DNA of 64,000 nt from Streptomyces rishiriensis (GTDB lineage: Bacteria; Actinomycetota; Actinomycetes; Streptomycetales; Streptomycetaceae): assembly GCF_030815485.1 (NCBI RefSeq), contig NZ_JAUSWV010000002.1:248001-312000 (forward strand), in the 5' to 3' direction. Under the pieces are notes generated by a model. That model saw only the letters and a list, made by a program, of their open reading frames with translations, was not told the DNA's origin and did not search any database. The position numbers and the translations under genes were made by a program. Positions 52,541 through 61,514 of the stretch are shown here, one piece after another. The stretch's first letter is position 1. Each line of letters starts with the position of its first letter.

Positions 52541-53058
52541 ACCAGACACGCCCGGGCACCCAGCCCCGGGCACCCCACTCACATAGGCGATACGGCGTTC
52601 CCACACGCCAGCCACCTTGCCTCTGGCCGAGTGTTTCCAGCCGTCGGCGCAGCCCGCTCAAGTCGCCACTCACGCGCTCACTCGCCAAATGAAGTGCTCA
52701 GTCACAACTCCCTTGGTCTTGCTGGTTCTTCCTTGTTGCCGCCCATGACAGTTCCCTTCGTGCAGCCAGTCGGCTCCGACCGGCGCGGATGGGTGTGTTT
52801 CTCAGTCGTCGAGCAGCACCACGTGCTTGCCCGGCGTCGTGCCGGCCTCGATGTCGGTCTGAGCCTCGCGAACGCGGGTTCGCCCCGGGCTGATGGCTTT
52901 GGGCTGTCTCGGGGGTGAGGGTCAGTCACACTCAGTGGGTGTCTGCCTCGGTGCCATCACCGGTCCCGGTCCGGACCCTTGGGGGTGGGGCAAGCCCTAC
53001 CCCTCGCTGGCCAGGTAGCAGGCTGGGCGCGGCCGCGCGAAACCGAGACCGTGGTGCC
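52541..53058. other. Intergenic stretch with dehydrogenase scrap
   Basis: These 518 bp hold only the minus-strand scrap at 52802-52900. No other product is recognisable. Confidence 0.4.
52802..52900 (-). pseudogene. Quinone-oxidoreductase/alcohol-dehydrogenase tail
   Basis: REAQTDIEAGTTPGKHVVLL and DD-stop match the last 20 residues of medium-chain zinc-type oxidoreductases ('a h . d . e . g h t . G K v V l . . d'). The rest of the gene is absent. Confidence 0.5.
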
Positions 53059-53712
53059 ATGACTGAGACCGCTTCACTCCGCACCGTGCCGCCGGCGTCC
53101 ACCGAGACCGGGCCCGTTGCCCACCGGTTCCGCCGAGAGATGGGGTATCTGCTGTCCGGACTGCCCCTGGGGGTGGCGGCGTTCGCCGTCGCGGTGACCG
53201 GATTCGCCCTCGGGGTGTCCACTCTCGTGGTCTGGATCGGACTGCCGATCCTGGCCGGGACCCTGCGCGCGGCCCGGGCCCTGGCCGACATGGAACGCCG
53301 GCGGGTGACGGCTGTCACGGGCAGCCCGTTGCCGTCGCAGCACCTCCGGCCGGTCGGCACGGGATGGGACGGGGCGCTGCGCGCGGTGCGCGAACCGCAG
53401 TCCTGGCGCGACCTGGTCCATCTGGTCGTCGCCTTCCCGCTCCAGATCACTACGTTCAGTGTGGCGCTGACATGGACCCTCGGCGGTGTCGGCGAGCTGT
53501 TCTACGGCACCTGGTCGTGGTCCCTGCCGCAGGGGCCGGACGACCAGGGACTGGTGGAGCTGATATTCGACAACTCCTCGCGGGCGGCCGACATCGGCTT
53601 CAACACCGCCATGGGGGTGTTCATGTTGGCCACCGCGGTACCGGTGGTCCGCGGGCTGGCCGCCCTGCAGACCGGGCTGGCCCGCGCCCTGCTGACCGAC
53701 CGGGCCGCGTAG
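53059..53712 (+). CDS. Stand-alone 'putative sensor' membrane domain protein
   Basis: The product is 217 residues. It matches the membrane sensor domain (PF13796 type) that normally precedes a histidine-kinase core: GYLLSGLPLGVAAFAVAVTG, FALGVSTLVVWIGLPILAGT, VHLVVAFPLQITTFSVALTW and FNTAMGVFMLATAVPVVRGL form four TM segments. The chain ends RALLTDRAA exactly where DHp and ATPase domains usually begin, so it is either a natural sensor-only protein or a kinase that lost its C-terminus. Confidence 0.8.
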   Translation: MTETASLRTVPPASTETGPVAHRFRREMGYLLSGLPLGVAAFAVAVTGFALGVSTLVVWIGLPILAGTLRAARALADMERRRVTAVTGSPLPSQHLRPVGTGWDGALRAVREPQSWRDLVHLVVAFPLQITTFSVALTWTLGGVGELFYGTWSWSLPQGPDDQGLVELIFDNSSRAADIGFNTAMGVFMLATAVPVVRGLAALQTGLARALLTDRAA

Positions 53713-53819
53713 CCATGGGCTGGGTGCAGACCCAGCTCCTCGTGGGCTGCGGCGGCTTCCTGAACCCCACGAGCAGCCTCGCCCCTGGGCGGGACCGGCA
53801 CCGCCGAGATCGAGGACGC

Positions 53820-54692
53820 CTACTGGCGCGCCAGCCCGTGGCGGTCGGCCCAGGCGGTGATCGCCGCGGCCAGTTCCTCGGGCCGGTCCTCCGGGGAGTG
53901 GTGGCCGGCCAGGCCGTGGCGGGAGACCTCCAGGCCCGCTATGTGCTCCTCGCACCAGGTCACGGCCTTTTGGTCGGTCATTGCGCCCGGGCCCGGTTCG
54001 AATGCGGTGAGGAGCTTGGGGACTTCGGGGCTGGCGGCCAGCCAGGCGTCGTAGCGTTCGACGCGGGCCACGAGGTCAGCGGGCTCGGCGTCCAACGGCA
54101 TCATGCGCGTCCACGCCAGTACTGGGCGGCGGCTGTGCGGGGTCGGGAACGGGCGGCGGTAGACCTCCAGGTCAGCGGGGTCGAGCGGGGTGGCGAGCGT
54201 GTCCGGGAGCCCCTCGATGAACAGCGACTTCTCCAGGATCATCTCCTCACCCACCCCGGGGGTACGCAGGAGGGTGAACAGCTCTCGCCCGGCCGCCGGG
54301 AATTCGTCGCCGACCAGCGGCTTGATGATCGTCTCGGTGAAGGCGAGGCCCCGGACGCTGCCCGGCAGGCGGGCGGCGCGGTCGAAGGCGAGCGCACCGC
54401 CCCAGTCGTGGCCGACGAGGACGGCCTCGGCAAGGCCGAGGGCGTCGAACCAGGCGTCGAGGTAGCGGGCGTGGTCGTCGAAGGAGTAGGCGAGGTCGGG
54501 CTTGCCGGAGTCGCCCATGCCGATGAGGTCGGGGGCCAGAAGGCGGCGGCCGGGCGCGGCCACGCCCGGCAGGACGTTGCGCCACAGGTAGGAGGAGGTG
54601 GGGTTGCCGTGGAGGAAGACGAACGGCAGTCCGTCGGGATCGCCGGACTCGCGGTAGTGGAGGGTGGAGTCGAGGACGGGGAGGGTGGGCAT
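53820..54692 (-). CDS. Haloalkane dehalogenase-like alpha/beta hydrolase
   Basis: The product is 290 residues. FVFLHGNPTSSYLWRNVLPG contains the halide-stabilising Asn (Asn30). AVLVGHDWGGALAFDRAARL has the nucleophile Asp96 and the Trp97 that binds halide. FTETIIKPLVGDEFPAAGRE is the cap. HGLAGHHSPEDRPEELAAAI holds the His region. All match DhaA/LinB-type enzymes, which hydrolyse C-halogen bonds. Whether halogenated substrates are natural here is not shown. It lies upstream, on the same strand, of nothing else; the next gene is 32 bp away. Confidence 0.88.
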   Translation of the reverse strand: MPTLPVLDSTLHYRESGDPDGLPFVFLHGNPTSSYLWRNVLPGVAAPGRRLLAPDLIGMGDSGKPDLAYSFDDHARYLDAWFDALGLAEAVLVGHDWGGALAFDRAARLPGSVRGLAFTETIIKPLVGDEFPAAGRELFTLLRTPGVGEEMILEKSLFIEGLPDTLATPLDPADLEVYRRPFPTPHSRRPVLAWTRMMPLDAEPADLVARVERYDAWLAASPEVPKLLTAFEPGPGAMTDQKAVTWCEEHIAGLEVSRHGLAGHHSPEDRPEELAAAITAWADRHGLARQ

Positions 54693-54724
54693 CGCGGTGT
54701 CACGTCGCTTTCAGTACGGGGGGT

Positions 54725-55129
54725 TCACAGGTTGAGGCTCAGGATGCGTTCGACGGCGATCTCGATGGCGACCAGGTCCGGTGGAGCGGGCGGGGCCGCG
54801 CGGTAGCGGGCGGTGTAGCGGCGGACCGCCTCGGCCAGGCTTTCGGGGTCTTCGGTGACGGCGGCCCGGCCTTCGAGGGTGACCCAGCTGAAGCCCTCCG
54901 CCTGGCAGAGCACGACACGGGCTGCCAGGCCTCCCGCCGCCACGTTGCGGGCCTTGCGGGTCCTGGCCCTGGTGGTCACCCGGGCCAGACTGGTGGACGC
55001 GTCGAAGGTGAAGCGGACGGGGGTGACGTGCGGGGTGCCGTCGGGGCGGAGGGTGGTGAGGGTGGCCGTGCGGGGGCGCGTGAGGAACGCCCGCGTTGCG
55101 TCCGGAAGTTCGGTGGCCGTCCGGTTCAC
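54725..55129 (-). CDS. Pyridoxamine 5'-phosphate oxidase-fold (F420/FMN) protein
   Basis: The product is 134 residues from GTG. RTATLTTLRPDGTPHVTPVR, TTRARTRKARNVAAGGLAAR and SWVTLEGRAAVTEDPESLAE match the split beta-barrel group that binds FMN or F420 (Rv1155-like). The GTG overlaps the stop of the NmrA-like gene (GTGA), so the two are translationally coupled and probably work on one pathway. Confidence 0.88.
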   Translation of the reverse strand: MNRTATELPDATRAFLTRPRTATLTTLRPDGTPHVTPVRFTFDASTSLARVTTRARTRKARNVAAGGLAARVVLCQAEGFSWVTLEGRAAVTEDPESLAEAVRRYTARYRAAPPAPPDLVAIEIAVERILSLNL

Positions 55130-55818
55130 TTCTTCTTCACGCCCTCGTTCCAGATCAGCTTGGCGATGTTCGGCTTCACGGTGGTGGTGATGACGCCCAT
55201 GGCCGTGCGGATGTACCGCCGTTCCTCCAGTTCGCGCAGCATGCTCGCGGCGAGGTCGACCCGGGCGGTGAAGACGCCGTCGGCGCTGGTCTCGGCGGTG
55301 TCGTAGTCCGTGACGGCGGGGTGTTCGAAGAGGCCCGAGGGCCGGACCAGGGTCCAGTCGAGGTTCGTCTGACGGATCACGGTCTCCATACGGCGCATGT
55401 CCTCGTGGAGGGTGTGGCCGAGGCGTCGGTTCACCAGCGGGTCGAGCACATGGTTGAAGAAGTGCGCGCCGGTGGGCCGCCAGTTCGGGTCGGCGATGCT
55501 GGAGCTGACGGCGAGCAGCCGCTTGATGCCGTGGCGGGCCATGGCCCCGGTGATTGCGGTGGCGCTCGCCGAGTACATGGTGATGGTCTCCTTGCTGAAG
55601 CGCGTGCCCAGCGAGGAGAGGACGGCGTCCGTCCCACCGAGCGCGGCGTCGACGGCCGCCGGGTCGGTGGCGTCGGCGACGGCCACGGTGAGGCCGGGCC
55701 GCGCGGGGAGGGAGCCAGGGCGCCGGGTTACGGCGACGACCTCGTGGCCGGCTGCGAGGGCCTGGTCGGTGAGGTGGCGGCCGGTCGGTCCGTTGGCGCC
55801 GAAGACTGCGATACGCAT
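55126..55818 (-). CDS. NmrA-like NAD(P)-binding oxidoreductase
   Basis: The product is 230 residues. MRIAVFGANGPTGRHLTDQA is a GxxGxxG cofactor site near the N-terminus. LAVSSSIADPNWRPTGAHFF, TNLDWTLVRPSGLFEHP and TARVDLAASMLRELEE follow the atypical SDR (NmrA/HSCARG) pattern, without the usual YxxxK. It probably reduces or senses NADPH. Operon with the PPOX gene downstream; divergent TetR upstream (76 bp). Confidence 0.88.
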   Translation of the reverse strand: MRIAVFGANGPTGRHLTDQALAAGHEVVAVTRRPGSLPARPGLTVAVADATDPAAVDAALGGTDAVLSSLGTRFSKETITMYSASATAITGAMARHGIKRLLAVSSSIADPNWRPTGAHFFNHVLDPLVNRRLGHTLHEDMRRMETVIRQTNLDWTLVRPSGLFEHPAVTDYDTAETSADGVFTARVDLAASMLRELEERRYIRTAMGVITTTVKPNIAKLIWNEGVKKK

Positions 55819-55894
55819 GATGTCGGGGCATCCCTTCGAGTGGTGTGCGGAACGCCCTTGACTGTGCCGATCACGAAACGCAGGCTCAACGCTG

Positions 55895-56551
55895 ATGAAT
55901 AACGCCGCCCCTGCCCCCGCCCGCATCCGAGGCCGCCCCCGCGGCAACCCGCCGACCCGCGAGTCGCTCGTCTCGGCGGCCCGCATGCTGTTCCTGGAGC
56001 GCGGCTACCGGCGCACCACCCTGCGCGCGGTGGCCGGGGCCGCCGGGGTCGACCCGGCGCTGATCGCGTATCACTTCGGCTCGAAGAAGGGCCTGTTCGC
56101 GGACGTGATGCAGTTCCAGTGCGCCAATGCGCTGGCAGTGGACGACGTCCTCGGCGGTGACCCGGCCACCCTCCCCGACCGCCTGATCGACGCGGTGACG
56201 GACCTGTGGGAGAACGCCGACTTCCGACAGCTCACCACCCAGGGCGACGAGGCTGCCGAGGTGATCCGCGAATATCTGGAACACGAGCTGCTGGCCCGGC
56301 TTGTTGAATTTCTCGGCGGCCGGGACGCAACCGCCCGCGCCACGGCCGTGGTGACGATCCTCGGCGGCCTCATCTACACGCGCTACCTCAATCCCCTCCC
56401 CACCCCCGCAGCCCTCACCCCGGCCGAGACCCGCCACATCCTCGTGCCGGCGCTGTGCGCGGCGCTGACCCCTCGGCCGCGCATTGCGGAAGCCGCCAGA
56501 GCGGGCCGTCGAGGCTCGCCGGCCTCCGGTGCCGGCGCCGTCCGGCCTTGA
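55895..56551 (+). CDS. TetR-family regulator
   Basis: The product is 218 residues. ESLVSAARMLFLERGYRRTT, LRAVAGAAGVDPALIAYHFG and SKKGLFADVMQFQ form the TetR HTH. The C-terminal helical core (TATAVVTILGGLIYTRYLNP-like) is the ligand pocket. The 76-bp gap to the divergent NmrA-like gene contains TTGACT near 55857, a possible -35, and would be the operator region; no clean palindrome is obvious. Confidence 0.9.
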   Translation: MNNAAPAPARIRGRPRGNPPTRESLVSAARMLFLERGYRRTTLRAVAGAAGVDPALIAYHFGSKKGLFADVMQFQCANALAVDDVLGGDPATLPDRLIDAVTDLWENADFRQLTTQGDEAAEVIREYLEHELLARLVEFLGGRDATARATAVVTILGGLIYTRYLNPLPTPAALTPAETRHILVPALCAALTPRPRIAEAARAGRRGSPASGAGAVRP

Positions 56552-56689
56552 CCACCTCAGCGCCTCCAATCCGGTGAGGGAAGCTGATGAAGGCCGAGGC
56601 CGCCCGTCTCACGGCCACCCGTCCCGCCCTCAACACCAGCTGTCCGCTGACCGCCGCCCTGCGATGCTCTCAGCAGCCTCCAGCGCCAC

Positions 56690-56860
56690 GCCGGGCTCCG
56701 TATGGGGCCGTCTGTTCGTCGTGCTCGCGCAGCATTCTCACGACGGTCACCCGGGGGGGGTGCTACCCCTCCCGGGCGCCCTTGGTGATTGCCAGCCGGG
56801 CCGCGATCTCTCGCAGGCTCAACTCCTGGCCGCGCAGGTGCAGCGCCATGCCGCGCCATC
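56690..56860 (-). pseudogene. Recombinase C-terminal fragment
   Basis: GMALHLRGQELSLREIAARL, AITKGAREG, then TAG, then HPPRVTVVRMLREHDEQTAP resembles the HTH-like end of serine recombinases/resolvases ('LRGEGLSLREIAARLVITKG...HPSPATVLRMLREHDE'). The TAG stands where Gln is normal (GQHP). Confidence 0.5.
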
Positions 56861-57197
56861 GGCGGTCTGGTCCCGGCCGCCGGCACCGCCACGGGCCGCC
56901 TCTTCCCGAACGACGAGGCCTACACGACCGCGGCGCTGGTCGGCGTCGCCGCGATGGCGATCACGACGATGGCCGCCCTCGCCCTCGCCCTCGCCCTCGC
57001 CCGCCGACGCTCACCCGAGACCGATCCGATCACAGCCCCAGTCGGTGTGCCGGGCCTGGGCCGGTCGAGTCGAACCTGAAACCGAGGATCGAAGCCGTCC
57101 GACTTCGACTCCGCCTCCGTCGGCTCGCTGACCCACAGCGCGCCGGCCATGAATCCGAGCATGCTTATGAGTATCAATTCCGAACACAGGAGGTACC
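56861..57197 (+). other. Transporter-like hydrophobic scrap and intergenic DNA
   Basis: At 56880-57079 a plus-strand frame reads TTAALVGVAAMAITTMAALA then LALALARRRS, like the last TM helix of an MFS transporter. It has no start or upstream domain. The rest is intergenic, with AGGAGGT before the next gene. Confidence 0.35.
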
Positions 57198-57491
57198 GTG
57201 GCCAAGGGTTACTGGGTCAGCGCCTACCGCACCATTGCGGACCCCGAGAAGCTGGCTGCCTACAACAAGCTGGCTGCTCCAGCCGTCCGGGCCGCGGGCG
57301 GACGGCCGCTCGCTCGCGGCGGCCGGGTCGTCGCACACGACGCCGGAATCGCCGAGCGCACCGTCCTGATCGAGTTCGACAGCTTCGAACAGGCGGTCGC
57401 CGCACATGCGAGTGCGGCCTACCAGGAGGCGCTGGCCGCACTTGCTGACGGCGTCGAGCGCGACTTCCGCATCATCGAAGGTCTCGACTGA
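57198..57491 (+). CDS. DUF1330 family protein
   Basis: The product is 97 residues from GTG, with AGGAGGT upstream. KGYWVSAYRTIADPEKLAAY, GGRPLARGGRVVAHDAGIAE and RTVLIEFDSFEQAVAAHASA are the DUF1330 (ferredoxin-like, ABM-related) signature. A small soluble dimer is expected; function unknown. Confidence 0.9.
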   Translation: MAKGYWVSAYRTIADPEKLAAYNKLAAPAVRAAGGRPLARGGRVVAHDAGIAERTVLIEFDSFEQAVAAHASAAYQEALAALADGVERDFRIIEGLD

Positions 57492-57696
57492 CGATCGAAG
57501 CGGCGTCGGCGACGAACACGAAGCCGACTGCGGGGATCGCCCCCGCTCGTCAGCGCGCCGCACCGTCGCGAACAGCGTCAGGCCAGTGGCATCGGCGGTG
57601 ATGCCCTCGAGCTGGGCCCCTACTCAGCTCAACGCGCCGTGTGCATGAGTACGTTTCCCGATGCCCGCGGCGGTCGGCGCTGACGCAATGGCTTTT
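57492..57696. other. Intergenic stretch
   Basis: No supported feature. Confidence 0.3.
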
Positions 57697-58003
57697 ATGA
57701 CGACGCAGAATGCCGCGCCTCAGCCCCGAGCAGGCCACCCGACCTGGTGGAGGATCCCCCTCGTGGCATCCGCGCTCGGCCTGCCGGTCCTCGCCCTGGA
57801 GTACAGCGCGAGCCGGGCGGAGGCGGGCCGGGGTCAATACGAGCAGCGCTCTGCTGGGTCCTGGCGCTGTTCGCTCGGCCTGGGCTCTGCCCCACCGCCG
57901 CTCATTCAGAACGTTCCGCATTCTGACGGCCGGAGCGGCAGTGGTGATCACGCTTGTGCCGGTGACGCTCCTGCTGCTGCTGAGCGTGATGGTGTCCGCC
58001 TGA
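57697..58003 (+). pseudogene. Small membrane protein, frameshifted
   Basis: MTTQNAAPQPRAGHPTWWRI, PLVASALGLPVLALEYSA begins with one TM. Then the frame changes near 57830 and LPHRRSFRTFRILTAGAAVV, ITLVPVTLLLLLSVMVSA supplies the last TM helix. With one or two bases repaired it would be a three- or four-TM protein of about 110 residues, of unknown function. Confidence 0.5.
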
Positions 58004-58130
58004 CGAGCACGCCACACCTTCCGTCCAGGCGGCTGAGGGGAGGACTGCGGGCCGTGGTGTCGCTACCGCGGCGTCGGGCGGAGGGATGCGGGCAGTGACG
58101 CGTTTGCCGACCGACCACTCCGACATGCGG

Positions 58131-61100
58131 TCAGATCCGTTGTGCGGAGTGGCCCAGGAGGCGGGTCCATTCCTTGAACAGGGTGTCGACGGTGTGCGGC
58201 AGGTAGAGGCCGTCGTCGAACACCGCGTCCAGCCCCGCGGTCCCCAGCGGGCTCGTCCACGGGGTGAGAGCGAAGGGGAACTGGAGAGAACGCGCGGGTA
58301 CGTAGCGGGTCGTTGCACGGGTGCCCGCGAAGTCGACCTCTCGTTGCTCCGCGTCGTCGAGTCCGAACGTCGTGGTGAGGACCGGGCCCTTCGGCAGGAG
58401 GGAGGACAGCTCGCCAGAGGAGATCTGCCGGTGGGACAGCGCCGCCGCCATGGCGGCGTGTACGGCGGTCACCGTGTCGGAGAGCCCGGCAGCCGGCCGC
58501 AGCAGGATCGGCAGGAGGCCCAAGTGGCAGCCCACGGCGGGAGAGGCTCCTGGGACGCGGCGCGTAGTCACGACACCGGTGAGGAACTCCTCGGGCGCTC
58601 CGACAGCGTGCGCGGCATGCGCGAAGGTACCGATGATCCTCGCGAACCGGGTGACCGTGCCGTTCGTGGGTGCGCTCCGGTGCGGGTGCAGCAGCTCGTA
58701 CGGAAGCTCCAGGCGCCGGTGGACCGGCCGGCCGGAGGGAGAGCCGCCCTCGCGCCGCAGCCAGGTCGTATGGGCCGGGGTGACACGCGCGAGGGCCGAT
58801 CTCCAGTACGCCAGTGTGGCGGCGTCCGCCGGGCCCGGACCGGGTGTCCCTGCGTCCGGAGCCTCGTCCGTCGCTCCTTCCCGGGCGCCGTCCGGGGTGC
58901 GGTACCAGTGGGCCAGATCGTCGATGACCGTCTGTATGCCCGCGGCGTCCACCGCGTGCTGGTGGAAGGCGACCACCAACCGGTCCTGGCTCGGGCCGCG
59001 CAGCAGGGCCGCGCGGATCGGCAGATCCGTTCCCACGTCGAACGGCCGGTCGGCGAAGGCTCTTTCACTTGTTTCCGCGGCGGTCCGCGTCTCCGCCCCG
59101 CCGACGACTTCGTACTCGAACGGGGTGAGCCAGTCCTGCGGACGGTGGACGAAGATACGGTCGCGCTTGCGCTTCAGGAGTGAACGCAGAGCCGGATGCC
59201 GGGCGATGGTGCGCCGCAGGGCGTGGCGCAGGCGTGCGCGGTCCAGCCTGCCGGCGATGTCGAGGGCGATCGTGACGGTGTACGCCGTCGGGTCGCCGAG
59301 CCGGCCGGCCAGCCAGATCTCGGACTGCACGATCGACGCGGGGAGCAACGGCGTCGGTTTCTTCCCGGACGCCCCGGCGGACACGGAGGGGACGGCGGGG
59401 ACGCCCAGGACACTGGGGTCGGCTGGGACGGGCGGGACGGCGGGCTCCGCTGGGACGGACGGGACGGGCGGGACGGAGTGGGTCGCCTCGTGCGGCGGGC
59501 GGTGCTCGTCGGACTCCTCCCAACCGCCCGCCCGCAGCTGCCCGGCCAGATCGGAGACGGTCGCGCCGCCCAGCAGCCGGTCCATCGAGGGCGTGCTGCC
59601 GAACTCGGCCGCCAGCTCGGTCATCAGGGTCATCGCCTGCAACGAGCTGCCGCCCAGGGAGAGCAGGGAATCCGTCGCCAGAGCCCGATCCAGGCCCAGC
59701 ACCGCGGCCAGGCGACCCGCGATCCGCGCTTCGTCAGCGGGCAGTTCGGGCTCCGGGGCCGACAGGACGACCGGGACGGCCCGGTCGGCGGGGCGTTCGG
59801 CCAGGCTTCTGCGGTCGATCTTGCCCGTGCTGGTGCGGGGCAGCGCATCGCACAGGACGACACGGCTGGGTACCACGGCCTCCGGCAGGTGGCGGGCGAG
59901 TGCGCCGCGCAGAGCGTTCGGGTCCACGGTGGCGCCGGGCGCCGGTACCACGAAGAGCGCCATGGTCCGCGTACCGCCGGGCGTGTCCACGGCCACGGCG
60001 GCGACTTCGGCGAGGCTCGCGGCACGGTCGGCGAGGATCTCGATCTCGCCGGGCTCCACGCGGTGGCCGCTGATCTTCACCTGGTCGTCGATCCGACCGC
60101 GCAGGACCAGTTCGCCGCCCTCGATCCGGCCCAGATCGCCAGTGCGGTAGCCCCAGCGTCCACCCAGCGCTTCGACAGGGCCGAAACCCGCCCCCGGCGC
60201 TGCGGGCACCGGCCCCAGATACCCGAGCCCCACCGGCGCTCCGACGACGCTCACCTCGCCCTCGTCACCCAGCGGTACGACGGCGCCCGCGGGGTCCAGC
60301 AGGGCGACGACGGTGTTGTGAAGGGCGACTCCGGCGGTCGGCGTACGCGGCCAGCCGGCCGGATCGCCGGTGAGGATCGCCTCCGTGACCACGTGGGTCT
60401 CCGTGGGTCCGTACTGGTTCGTGAGCCGGATCGACCGCCCGCCGGCGCTCAGGAGTCGCTCCAACGCGGTGGTGACATAAGGCTGTTCACCGGCCGTGGA
60501 TATCTCCACGAGACTCGGCAGCGAGGCCCTCTTGTACTCCGCCCACTCGGCGAAGGGACGGAGCGCAGCGAACGGCAGGTGTAACCGCTGTGCCTGCCGG
60601 TCCTCGCAGAATCGCAGGAGGTATTCGACGTCCGCCCGGCGGGACTCGTCGAGCACGAGCAGCTCACCGCCGGTGGTCAGAGTGCCGAGCACCTCCGTGA
60701 GAAACACGTCGAAGCTCACCCGGGAGAACTGGACCGTTCGGTCCCCCACGCCCACACTCGCCTTGCGACGCAGCCAGGAGACCAGGTTCGACAGAGCACG
60801 GTAGGGAAGCCGGGCCCCCTTGGGCACGCCGGTCGACCCCGACGTGAACAGGATGTAGGCCGGATCGTCGGGGACGGGCAACGGTGCGCCGGCGGGGACC
60901 TCCTCCCCCGGTTCGGGACGGAGCACATCGACGGCTTCGGCCTCTTCGAACGGCGCATCCCCGCAAGCGAGTACGCAGGTCGCGTCGGCGGCACACAGGG
61001 CGGCCCGGGAACGCTCCAGCGGGTGGTGAACGTCGAGCGGCACATACGTGGCTCCGAGCCGCAGGACGGCCAGCAGGGCAACCACCGCGTGGACGCCACG

Positions 61101-61328
61101 CTCCATGTACACAGCGACCGGCGTACCGGGTCCTACCCCTCGACGGTACAGCCGGCCGGCCAACCGCTCTGCGCCAGCGCGCAGTTCGCGATAGGTGCGC
61201 GCCTCGACGCCCTGCCGGACCGCTGTCCGCGCAGGATGGCGTTCGGCCTGCGCGCGGAACATGGCGTACACATCGCCCGGAACGGGGCTCACGTCTCCGG
61301 TGATGATCGAAAGAGCGGGATGAGGCAT
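58131..61328 (-). CDS. Non-ribosomal peptide synthetase (A-PCP-C)
   Basis: The product is 1065 residues from MPHPALSIITGDVSPVPGDV. Adenylation domain, about 15-520: YILFTSGSTGVPKGA (A3), SRVSFDVFLTEVLG (A4), NQYGPTETHVV (A5), YRTGDLGRIEGGEL (A7), GRIDDQVKISGHRVEPGEIE (A8), TSTGKIDRRSL (A10). Carrier domain: SLLSLGGSSLQAMTLMTEL with the phosphopantetheine Ser near 556. A Pro/Val-rich linker (about 620-665) leads to a condensation-like domain to the end. There the HHxxxDG motif is FHQHAVDAAG: second His is Gln and Gly is Ala, so activity is doubtful. My reading of the specificity residues is D-V-T-H-S-A-Q-V-V-K; I cannot assign an amino acid. Next upstream gene is an MFS exporter. Confidence 0.92.
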   Translation of the reverse strand: MPHPALSIITGDVSPVPGDVYAMFRAQAERHPARTAVRQGVEARTYRELRAGAERLAGRLYRRGVGPGTPVAVYMERGVHAVVALLAVLRLGATYVPLDVHHPLERSRAALCAADATCVLACGDAPFEEAEAVDVLRPEPGEEVPAGAPLPVPDDPAYILFTSGSTGVPKGARLPYRALSNLVSWLRRKASVGVGDRTVQFSRVSFDVFLTEVLGTLTTGGELLVLDESRRADVEYLLRFCEDRQAQRLHLPFAALRPFAEWAEYKRASLPSLVEISTAGEQPYVTTALERLLSAGGRSIRLTNQYGPTETHVVTEAILTGDPAGWPRTPTAGVALHNTVVALLDPAGAVVPLGDEGEVSVVGAPVGLGYLGPVPAAPGAGFGPVEALGGRWGYRTGDLGRIEGGELVLRGRIDDQVKISGHRVEPGEIEILADRAASLAEVAAVAVDTPGGTRTMALFVVPAPGATVDPNALRGALARHLPEAVVPSRVVLCDALPRTSTGKIDRRSLAERPADRAVPVVLSAPEPELPADEARIAGRLAAVLGLDRALATDSLLSLGGSSLQAMTLMTELAAEFGSTPSMDRLLGGATVSDLAGQLRAGGWEESDEHRPPHEATHSVPPVPSVPAEPAVPPVPADPSVLGVPAVPSVSAGASGKKPTPLLPASIVQSEIWLAGRLGDPTAYTVTIALDIAGRLDRARLRHALRRTIARHPALRSLLKRKRDRIFVHRPQDWLTPFEYEVVGGAETRTAAETSERAFADRPFDVGTDLPIRAALLRGPSQDRLVVAFHQHAVDAAGIQTVIDDLAHWYRTPDGAREGATDEAPDAGTPGPGPADAATLAYWRSALARVTPAHTTWLRREGGSPSGRPVHRRLELPYELLHPHRSAPTNGTVTRFARIIGTFAHAAHAVGAPEEFLTGVVTTRRVPGASPAVGCHLGLLPILLRPAAGLSDTVTAVHAAMAAALSHRQISSGELSSLLPKGPVLTTTFGLDDAEQREVDFAGTRATTRYVPARSLQFPFALTPWTSPLGTAGLDAVFDDGLYLPHTVDTLFKEWTRLLGHSAQRI

Positions 61329-61514
61329 CGACTTCCCTTTCGTTCCTTGGCGTCGGACGGCTCCCGCCCGAGGACATGCCACGTCGGGAGACCACGGCGA
61401 AGACATCGGGGATCGCACGGCGGAGCGATGCCGCTCACGCCGGAGGGCCGCGGCGGCCCACTCCCCCGAGGCGGCCGAGACGAATCCGACGATCCCGATC
61501 GCCTCTCACACCTC

